From NCBI GenBank assembly GCA_021847625.1, contig JAJZQK010000007.1, positions 1 to 20,136 on the forward strand: 20,136 nucleotides of DNA, given 5' to 3'. Of this stretch, positions 6,668 to 12,608 are shown in pieces. Position numbers and translations under genes: made by a program. Source of the DNA: Chloroflexota bacterium. GTDB taxonomy: Bacteria > Chloroflexota > FW602-bin22 > JAMCYS01. The notes beneath the pieces are model-generated. The model ran no database searches. It was not told where the DNA came from and worked only from the letters and a program-made list of their open reading frames with translations. The stretch's first letter is position 1, and the number at the start of each line of letters is the position of its first letter.

Positions 6668-7576
6668 TTACCCCTCGCCCACGCCGTACATCTGGTCGGG
6701 CGCGAGGATTGCGGGGAAGCGGTCACGCAACTGGCGGCGCGCTTCGTAACACAGGTGGCAGGCGTCGGCGTACTCGGGCTCTGGCGCCAACTCGTAGCGA
6801 CGGACCAGCTCCGCCGGGCCGCCGGCCAGCAAGGGGCCGATTACGGGATGGGGCGTGGGGTCGTAGTTGGCGCAGATGGTGGCGAGGGGCGTCGCGAAGA
6901 GGTTGCCGGCGACAATTCCCTGGCAGACGTGCAGGTTGCCGAAGGCGTCGACGTGGAAGCGGCCGGGCGCCTGCAGTTTCTCGTGCGGGCACTCGCCGAA
7001 GGCGGCCCACGGCGACCGCCGGGCCCGCGGCGCCAGCACGGCCGCCGCCCGCCCGCGGTACATCACGGCCGACTCGCCGGGGGGCAGCTGGCCAACGGCC
7101 TCGGCGCAGCCCGTCTGCTCGGGCTGGGCCACGCTCATCACGTCGTTGGGGATGTCCAGCTCCGCCGCCGCGGCGCGGGCGTACTCCACTTGCCGGCTGA
7201 CCCGTGGGTCGAAGTGGTACAGGTCGGCGCTCAGCGAGAGGTCGTGCACCTTGCCGGCGAACGGGCGCAGATACTCCCGGGCGTCGGCGGGGGAGGTGGC
7301 CCAGTAGGCGTTGGACACGATGCCGACCTTGAAGCCGAGGTCCGCCGCCTCCGTGGCCGCCTTGAGCAGGGTACCATAATAAAGGAAGGGTTCCCCGCCC
7401 TCGAAGTAGATCCAGCGCACGGTGCCCAGGCCGTGGGCCTGGCGCAGCATCTCCCGAATGTCGTCGAGCGTCATCGTCCCGCTCTGGCGGGGGCTGCCCC
7501 AGACGAAGCAGTGGTCGCACTCGTAGAGGCACTGGTAGGTCAGCAGCAGATGCAAGCCGGTTAGTCGCAACTCCAT
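6668..7576 (-). CDS. Radical SAM protein of unknown function
   Basis: An iron-sulfur enzyme of 302 residues expected to cleave S-adenosylmethionine to a 5'-deoxyadenosyl radical. The cluster motif C-L-Y-E-C-D-H-C (16-23, CX3CX2C) sits almost at the N-terminus. It is followed by the glycine-rich SAM motif F-E-G-G-E-P and the sequence V-G-I-V-S-N-A-Y-W. The C-terminal part has more Cys (GECPHEKL, HVCQG, ACHLCYEAR), suggesting an auxiliary Fe-S cluster as in SPASM or twitch proteins, although spacing is not the classic SPASM pattern. The start ATG is preceded directly by GGAGGAGG; the frame extends far upstream but only through repeats. No precursor peptide or obvious substrate gene is adjacent. 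It lacks the features of glycyl radical activating enzymes, so I do not link it to the enzyme at 18003. Confidence 0.85.
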   Translation of the reverse strand: MELRLTGLHLLLTYQCLYECDHCFVWGSPRQSGTMTLDDIREMLRQAHGLGTVRWIYFEGGEPFLYYGTLLKAATEAADLGFKVGIVSNAYWATSPADAREYLRPFAGKVHDLSLSADLYHFDPRVSRQVEYARAAAAELDIPNDVMSVAQPEQTGCAEAVGQLPPGESAVMYRGRAAAVLAPRARRSPWAAFGECPHEKLQAPGRFHVDAFGNLHVCQGIVAGNLFATPLATICANYDPTPHPVIGPLLAGGPAELVRRYELAPEPEYADACHLCYEARRQLRDRFPAILAPDQMYGVGEG

Positions 7577-7589
7577 CCTCCTCCGGATT

Positions 7590-7861
7590 CCCTCGCCCCT
7601 TTGGGAAGAGGGCAAGGGTGAGGGGGCCGGCCGCCAGCCGGCCCGGGCGTCAGGCTCTTGTGGCCAGCCCAACGTGTCCGCGGAAAGGCGCCATTGCAGC
7701 CTGTAGGGCAGGCGCTTGCCCCATGCCGCCCGTTCTCTTGTTCCTTGGCTTCCCAGCCCCATCGAGGAGAGGGTAGGGATGGGGGCGTCCCGCAGGCGTG
7801 AATCACGCAAAAGAGCAGTGACTACCCTCGCCCCTACCCTCTCCCTGGAAGGGAGAGGGGG
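7590..7861. repeat. Three copies of a C/T-rich palindromic repeat
   Basis: CCCTCGCC-type strings pairing with GGGAGAGGG-type strings occur at 7590-7625 and 7825-7861 in one orientation and at 7755-7786 in the other. Each folds as an imperfect hairpin. They occupy much of the 500-base gap between the radical SAM gene and the SRPBCC gene. Such families are common intergenic elements in GC-rich genomes. No coding sequence is supported in the gap. Confidence 0.6.
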
Positions 7862-7987
7862 ATTGGCCGGCTGCCTGCGGCAGCACAGATTACGTGCCGG
7901 GTGCAAAGGCCTGCCTTGCCTCACCCTCAGTATACTCGCCCCGTCCCCAATTGTCAGCATGGTAGGATGCCGGTCCAGTGAGTCTGT

Positions 7988-8016
7988 TTGCGCCGGCATG
8001 GGTGGCGGCCTATAAT
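7988..8016 (+). promoter_or_regulatory. Sigma70-like promoter of the SRPBCC gene
   Basis: TTGCGC (7988-7993) and a perfect TATAAT (8011-8016) are 17 bases apart. The predicted start near 8023 gives a leader of about 50 bases before the ATG at 8075. Confidence 0.6.
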
Positions 8017-8074
8017 TTGGTCGGGCGAGCGCGCGGCTTGCTCGGGCACGCGGTGAAAACCAAGGGAGGAGAAG

Positions 8075-8806
8075 ATGGCCAATCCCAACGTGAGGTCCGG
8101 CTTGCTGCCGGCTAGCGGCGGTCGCAAACCGTCCGGGCGAGGGCGGTTCCCCCTGGCGGGGTTCGCGCTGGCGGTGGCAGGGGTGGTGGCCTATCGGGCC
8201 GCCTTCCGGCCCTGGCACCGGCGCTGGGGCGCCACCGACGAGGAGGTCGCCCGGCCGTTGCCCGGCGACGACCTGGTCGACAACCCCAACTACAGCAGCA
8301 CGCGGGCGCTGACCATCGCGGCGAGCCCGGAGAGCGTCTGGCCGTGGCTGGTGCAGATCGGCCAGGGGCGGGGAGGCTTCTATTCCTACGACTGGCTGGA
8401 AAACGCCGTCGGTCTGGGCATCCGGAGCGCCGACCACGTTGTCGAGGACCTGCAAACGCTGAAGGTCGGCGACATAATCGCCGTGGAGCCCGAGGGCAAC
8501 GGCTACAGCGTGATCGCCGTCGAGCCGAACGCCCTGCTGCTCCTCTTCACCGACGGCCGCAACGGTCCCGGCGCCCTCAACGATCACTTCCGCCAGGTAG
8601 GGATGGCTTCCACCTGGGCCTTCGTGCTGACGCTCACGCCGGAGGGCGGCACGCGTCTGCTCGTGCGCTGGCGGGCCCGCTACGACTACCTGCGCTCGGG
8701 GGTACCGCTGGCCTACCTCATCGGCCCCTTGCTGGAGCCGGTCGAGTTCCTGATGGAACGCCAGATGCTCCTGGGCCTCCGCCAGCGCGCCGAGGGCGGG
8801 GCGTAG
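8075..8806 (+). CDS. SRPBCC-domain protein with N-terminal membrane anchor
   Basis: 243 residues. A basic N-terminus leads to one hydrophobic segment (about 25-42). Next comes R-P-W-H-x-R-W-G-A-T-D-E-E-V (about 45-60), then a START/SRPBCC-like helix-grip domain (about 70-200) beginning L-T-I-A-A-S-P-E-S-V-W-P-W-L-V-Q-I-G-Q-G-R-G-G-F-Y-S-Y-D-W-L-E-N. This combination is seen in a family of uncharacterised SRPBCC proteins. The domain forms a hydrophobic ligand pocket; no catalytic residues can be named. GGGAGGA sits 4 bases before the ATG. It is a single-gene unit with its own promoter, facing away from the radical SAM gene. Lipid or polyketide-like ligand binding is a family-level guess only. 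Confidence 0.8.
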   Translation: MANPNVRSGLLPASGGRKPSGRGRFPLAGFALAVAGVVAYRAAFRPWHRRWGATDEEVARPLPGDDLVDNPNYSSTRALTIAASPESVWPWLVQIGQGRGGFYSYDWLENAVGLGIRSADHVVEDLQTLKVGDIIAVEPEGNGYSVIAVEPNALLLLFTDGRNGPGALNDHFRQVGMASTWAFVLTLTPEGGTRLLVRWRARYDYLRSGVPLAYLIGPLLEPVEFLMERQMLLGLRQRAEGGA

Positions 8807-8911
8807 AGGGACGGCAGAACTGGCGGGCCTGCATAGCAGGCTCCGCTAAGTAATCCTGCCTTATCCTTGCTGCACAGCCGGCCGATGGCGGAGTCTAGCT
8901 GCCGCCTTGCC

Positions 8912-9135
8912 GTCATTCCCCCGAAAGCGTTTGCCGCCGGGTTGTAGGGGCGCGGTCACCGTGCCCGTGGGCCGGGAAACCCGGCCCCTGCAGCGGACAT
9001 CGTCATCCAACGCCGGTGGCCGGTAGGTTCCGGTCATTCCCCTGAAGATGGGGCGCCAACCAGCTGCGGGCACGGCACCCGGTGCTGCCCACTAACCCGT
9101 AGGGGCGGACGGCCTCTGTCCGCCCCTGGGCCGGC
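8912..9135. repeat. Cluster of palindromes and decayed repeat copies
   Basis: GTCATTCCC (8912-8920) followed by a damaged arm looks like a decayed copy of the 77-bp repeat. GGGCCGGG/CCCGGCCC with an AAA loop lies at 8969-8987. A 31-base string at 9011-9041 recurs identically at 9192-9222. AGGGGCGGAC/GTCCGCCCCT with a 7-base loop lies at 9101-9127 and is followed by a GGGCCGGC arm at 9128. The interval 8807-9386 holds no supportable coding sequence. Confidence 0.7.
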
Positions 9136-9191
9136 AGAGCCGCCGGCCCCTACCGTAGCAGGCGGACCGTCGCCAGGCCATTTTCATCCGT

Positions 9192-9290
9192 CGCCGGTGG
9201 CCGGTAGGTTCCGGTCATTCCCGCGGAAGCGGGAATCCATCCGGCGCCTTGCCATACGAAAGAGTGGATCCCCGCTTGCGCGGGTATGAC
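9192..9290 (-). repeat. 77-bp nested palindromic repeat, copy 2 (inverted)
   Basis: The core 9214-9290 is the reverse complement of 6371-6447 with the same length and four mismatches by eye. It is preceded by a 31-base string (9192-9222) identical to 9011-9041. The two copies bracket the radical SAM and SRPBCC genes in inverted orientation. Confidence 0.85.
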
Positions 9291-9386
9291 AGGGGTGCCA
9301 GCAGAGCCTGCATTGCCCCTGGCGGTAGCGAGCACCCCGGCGGCAACCGCCATTCCCACAGGCCAGTTCACGTTGGTCGGCACGCG

Positions 9387-10478
9387 TCAGCGCGAGACGA
9401 TACGCTGCTTGAGCTCTTCGACCAGGAGCCCGTAGCGCTGAAGGAACATACCCCTGAAGAAGGCGAGCGGGCCATAGTCCGCGAACTGGGCGGGTGGCAG
9501 CGCATCGACGTCGTAGGAGCGCCGGAAGTCGGCCAGCTTCTCGGACAGCTCGCCGACGAGGCCCGCGGGCAGCGGCTTCTCGAACTCGCGCTCGACGGGC
9601 CCATCCGCGGCCAGCAGCGCGGCCGCTGAACTCCAATCGATGGTGACGTGCATGTCGGCGCCGACCATGCGGGTGAAGTAGGTCGGGTCCAGCGCGCCGC
9701 CGATCATCATCGCCCCCAGGTAGCCCCGCTCCCTGTACAGCCGGTACTCCTCGCGGGCCACGGCGTACCCTGCCTGCCCGAGGACGTCGGGGGCGATGGC
9801 GACCCCCTGCTCGCTCGCCACCTTCGCCAGATAGCGGTCGAGGATACCCGTGATGTGGGTGACATAAAACACGGGCTGCTTGCCGTGCTTGGCGACGGCT
9901 TTGCCGTAGGCCTCCCAGATGTAGGCGGCCTGGCCCACGCCGAGCACCTCCGTCACGCACATGGGCACGTCGTGCGCTACCATGGTATCGATCTCCTCCG
10001 CGCCCGCCACGTTGGCCGGCACCTTGGCCATGATGTTCGCGGCCACGGCCCGGTTGCGGAGGGCCTCGGCGATGATGAACGAGGGGTCGGAGTCGTGGCG
10101 AGGGTCGCCCTGGATGATCGCGTAGCCCACTCGCCCCTTGCTTTGGTCGTAGAGCGGCCTGAACAAGCCGGCTATGCGCAGGACGGCCCGCTGGTACGTC
10201 CGTTCGGCCGCCGCGTCGGCGTCCGTCTCCGTGGTTAGGACCTCGTCTATCACGCCCCGCAGGAACGCCGGCTCCCGCTCCAGAAGCGTGGCGCAGTAGG
10301 CGGGGTTGGTCGTGCAGCCGATCGCTCCGGCGGCGATGGCCTGCTCGGCCTCGCTGCCGGTAGGGTTGTTGATCCAGAACCGGGTGCCGGTTGCCTCGGC
10401 TACCCTGTAGAAATAGCCTTTGTCTGCCAAGTGAGAGAACCTCCATAGTTCTATTCGCAGTTCTTGTCCGCCGACCAA
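9387..10478 (-). CDS. Transaldolase-family protein (divergent)
   Basis: 363 residues with the transaldolase/fructose-6-phosphate aldolase barrel. A-G-A-I-G-C-T-T-N-P (50-59) matches the family's G-V-T-T-N-P strand. A-N-I-M-A-K-V-P-A-N places the Schiff-base lysine at 152. P-M-C-V-T-E-V-L-G-V-G-Q-A and F-Y-V-T-H-I-T-G-I-L-D-R-Y follow as expected. The Asp of the first strand (D17 in E. coli TalB, D6 in FSA) is Asn 37 in W-I-N-N-P-T-G. The TalB Glu96 position reads Gln 123, as Gln59 does in FSA. This suggests altered chemistry or substrate, acting on ketose phosphates or a related carbonyl compound. The start is uncertain: TTG at 10478 with a weak AGGTAGG site, or a later codon near residue 8. 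The gene is alone on its strand apart from the PIN remnant upstream. Confidence 0.8.
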   Translation of the reverse strand: MVGGQELRIELWRFSHLADKGYFYRVAEATGTRFWINNPTGSEAEQAIAAGAIGCTTNPAYCATLLEREPAFLRGVIDEVLTTETDADAAAERTYQRAVLRIAGLFRPLYDQSKGRVGYAIIQGDPRHDSDPSFIIAEALRNRAVAANIMAKVPANVAGAEEIDTMVAHDVPMCVTEVLGVGQAAYIWEAYGKAVAKHGKQPVFYVTHITGILDRYLAKVASEQGVAIAPDVLGQAGYAVAREEYRLYRERGYLGAMMIGGALDPTYFTRMVGADMHVTIDWSSAAALLAADGPVEREFEKPLPAGLVGELSEKLADFRRSYDVDALPPAQFADYGPLAFFRGMFLQRYGLLVEELKQRIVSR

Positions 10479-10500
10479 AGTCGGGCCTACCTGCTATCGT

Positions 10501-10517
10501 AGGGGCCGGCGGCCCCT
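10501..10517. repeat. Perfect 7-bp inverted repeat
   Basis: AGGGGCC-GGC-GGCCCCT at 10501-10517, between the PIN remnant and the transaldolase-family gene. It resembles the AGGGGCGGAC palindrome at 9101 and probably belongs to the same intergenic repeat class. There is no T-tract. Confidence 0.5.
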
Positions 10518-10520
10518 GTC

Positions 10521-10742
10521 TTACTGGCCTAGTAGCCTGACATAGGTGAGAGCGGTAGCCTTGGCAAAGAGTTCCTCGTCGGCCGTCCAGAAGACCGCTC
10601 TCCGCAGGTCGGCCACGGCTAAATAGGCGGCGTCGTACAGCGTCGTCAGGCGAAGGTCCTGCGCGATGCGCCAGGCCCGCTCGTAGATCTCATGCCCCTC
10701 GACGAAGGCAAATGGAAGGGAGAACAGAGAGTCCAGCGCCTG
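10521..10742 (-). pseudogene. C-terminal half of a VapC-like PIN-domain toxin
   Basis: A 73-residue open frame bounded upstream by a TAG (complement of 10743-10745) reads like the second half of a VapC ribonuclease. It shows Y-E-R-A-W-R-I-A-Q-D-L-R-L-T-T-L-Y-D-A-A-Y, with the conserved Asp of the third acidic position, then A-V-F-W-T-A-D-E-E-L-F with the fourth, and V-R-L-L-G-Q at the end. The N-terminal half with the first Asp (usually L-D-T/S) and the conserved Glu is missing, and there is no start codon near the break. No antitoxin gene is found beside it. A full VapC has about 130-145 residues, so this is almost certainly a non-functional relic, cut off where the promoter region of the SDR pair begins. 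Confidence 0.75.
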
Positions 10743-10863
10743 CTACCACAACATAATATCGCCCCGGCCGCCCGATCACAAGTGGTGGCGCCGTGGTGCA
10801 AGACGCTCTGACAACGGTCGGCCGGCTACCCGATGCCCTGGCGAAAAGACCCTTATGAGTCCA

Positions 10864-10892
10864 TTGACTTAGCGCCCGGCGCATCCTATACT
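10864..10892 (+). promoter_or_regulatory. Strong sigma70-like promoter of the SDR pair
   Basis: TTGACT (10864-10869) and TATACT (10887-10892) are 17 bases apart. The predicted start near 10899 gives a leader of about 48 bases. The promoter abuts the truncated PIN gene, so the junction may have brought it here. Confidence 0.7.
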
Positions 10893-10946
10893 GGTTGAGG
10901 TGAGGGCAGTAATCGGTTTCCAAATCGGACAGCGAGGGTAAAAAGA

Positions 10947-11747
10947 GTGAGTGGTAGACTGGAGGGCAAGATCGCCCTCGTAACGGGCTCGACCTCGGGC
11001 ATTGGCAAGGCGATTGCCCTCGAGTTCGGCCGCCAGGGCGCGAAGGTCGTGGTGACCGGCCGGCGCCGCCAACTGGGTGAAGAGGTGGTTAGTCAGCTAA
11101 AGGCCGAGGGCGGCGAGGGCGCCTACTACGCGGTTGACGTTTCTTCCCGCGACGAAGTGCTGGCGCTCAGCCGGTTCGTGGGCGAGAACTACGGCGGGCT
11201 CGACATACTGGTCAACAACGCGGCGCCGGCCGGCCTGGCGCGCGAGGCCGACGGGCGCATCGGCGACACGTCGCCGGAACTCTGGGACGAGATGTGGCGC
11301 ACCGGCCTGCGCGGGGCCTGCCTCTGCTGCAAGTACCTCATGCCGTACCTCATCAAGAGCGGCAAGGGGTCCATCATCCATATGTCCTCCATCCAGGGCC
11401 TGCGCGGCAGCGGGTGGGACGCCTACTCGATGATCAAGGGCGGTCTGATCAGCCTTACCCGCTCCATGGCGGTGAACGGGGGCAAGCACAACGTGCGGGT
11501 CAACGCCATCTGCCCCGGCGCCGTGATCGTGGAACGCACCGAGCAGCTGTACGCCTCCGACCCGAAGATGGAGCAGCTGGCCCGGCTGCAGAGCCTCACC
11601 CGCGTCGGCCGGCCGCAGGACATCGCCTGGATCGCCGTCTACCTGGCCTCCGACGAGGCGGCCTACACCACCGGCGAGATATTCACCATCGACGGCGGGG
11701 TCTACGCCCGCGGGCGGCTGCGGCTGCCCGACATGCCGGCGGTATAG
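10947..11747 (+). CDS. Short-chain dehydrogenase/reductase 1 (tetrad Asn replaced)
   Basis: Classical SDR of 266 residues. The Rossmann nucleotide motif T-G-S-T-S-G-I-G is at 13-20. T-G-R-R (37-40) at the end of the second strand has two basic residues, favouring NADP(H). N-N-A-A-P is at 90-94, Ser 148 lies in H-M-S-S-I, and Tyr 160 and Lys 164 lie in Y-S-M-I-K. The Asn usually found in the N-L-x-G motif is Gly 120 here (T-G-L-R-G), while its neighbour keeps Asn 120. P-G at about 189 and the C-terminal T-I-D-G-G are normal. The start is GTG at 10947 with GAGGG 8 bases upstream. It is first of two co-directional paralogs, 17 bases apart. The missing Asn could slow proton relay or mark it as a partner subunit. 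Substrate unknown. Confidence 0.9.
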   Translation: MSGRLEGKIALVTGSTSGIGKAIALEFGRQGAKVVVTGRRRQLGEEVVSQLKAEGGEGAYYAVDVSSRDEVLALSRFVGENYGGLDILVNNAAPAGLAREADGRIGDTSPELWDEMWRTGLRGACLCCKYLMPYLIKSGKGSIIHMSSIQGLRGSGWDAYSMIKGGLISLTRSMAVNGGKHNVRVNAICPGAVIVERTEQLYASDPKMEQLARLQSLTRVGRPQDIAWIAVYLASDEAAYTTGEIFTIDGGVYARGRLRLPDMPAV

Positions 11748-11764
11748 TGGCGAGGGAGGATAAG

Positions 11765-12538
11765 ATGAGCAAGCGACTTGAAGGTAGGATTGCCCTCGTC
11801 ACCGGTTCGACGTCCGGCATCGGCAAGGGCGTGGCGAAGGTCTTCGCGCAGGAGGGGGCCAAGGTGGTGCTGACCGGCCGGCGCGAGGAATGGGGCTGCC
11901 GTGCCGCGGACGAGATAGTGGCCGCGGGCGGCCAGGCGACCTATTGCCGGGCCGACCTCACCAGCCAGGAAGACGTGGCGCAGCTGGCCCGGTTCGTGGG
12001 CGAAACCTACGGCGGCCTGGACATTCTGGTCAACAACGCCGCCCCCGCCGCCCGCTCGCGCGAGGAGGACGGCTCCATCGCCGACACCCCCGAGGACCTC
12101 TGGGACGAGCTGTACGCCACCAATCTGCGGGGCGCCTGCCTGGTGTCCAAGTACGTGATGCCGTACCTCATCAAGAGCGGCCACGGCTCGGTCATCAACG
12201 TCGCCTCGATCCACGCCCTGCGCGGCACGGGTTGGGACGCCTACTCGATGATGAAGGGCTGCCTGGTGGCGCTGACCCGCTCGATGGCGGTGGGCTACGC
12301 ACCCGACAAGGTGCGGGTGAACTGCATCTGCCCGGGGTTGGTGCGCGTGGAGCGCAACCAGGACCTCGAAGAGGACGCGGTGGGCTTCGCCAAGACGTTG
12401 AAGCGCCACATCACCCCGCCCGGCCAACCGGAACACATCGGCCACTTCTGTACCTATCTGGCTTCCGACGAATCCGAATACGTGACCGGCTCGATCTTCT
12501 CCATCGACGGCGGCGCCAACGCCAAGTGGGGCGAATAG
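11765..12538 (+). CDS. Short-chain dehydrogenase/reductase 2 (complete tetrad)
   Basis: Classical SDR of 257 residues that aligns without gaps to its upstream neighbour over the first 170 residues. T-G-S-T-S-G-I-G (13-20), T-G-R-R (37-40, NADP-type), N-N-A-A-P (90-94), Asn 120 (T-N-L-R-G), Ser 148, Tyr 160 and Lys 164 are all present. It ends S-I-D-G-G-A-N-A-K-W-G-E. The ATG is preceded by GGGAGGA (11753-11759). A 24-base stretch (12158-12181) is identical to 11340-11363 in the first SDR, showing tandem duplication and later divergence. Sharing one transcript suggests the two products act together, possibly as a hetero-oligomer. It reduces or oxidises an alcohol/carbonyl pair that cannot be named. 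Confidence 0.92.
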   Translation: MSKRLEGRIALVTGSTSGIGKGVAKVFAQEGAKVVLTGRREEWGCRAADEIVAAGGQATYCRADLTSQEDVAQLARFVGETYGGLDILVNNAAPAARSREEDGSIADTPEDLWDELYATNLRGACLVSKYVMPYLIKSGHGSVINVASIHALRGTGWDAYSMMKGCLVALTRSMAVGYAPDKVRVNCICPGLVRVERNQDLEEDAVGFAKTLKRHITPPGQPEHIGHFCTYLASDESEYVTGSIFSIDGGANAKWGE

Positions 12539-12608
12539 GCGCGCCGAGGTCTGTTCATAGCGCGTTCTAGCAAAAGTGCGTGTTAGGAAGTAAAAGGAGG
12601 GAACCAAC

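Noticed and set aside
7590..7861. CRISPR array
   Set aside because: The three copies are imperfect, differ in orientation and spacing, and are individually palindromic. No regular repeat-spacer pattern or cas gene is present.
10743..10863. N-terminal half of the PIN toxin in another frame
   Set aside because: I read all minus-strand frames here and found neither the first-Asp motif nor the usual N-terminal strand of VapC.
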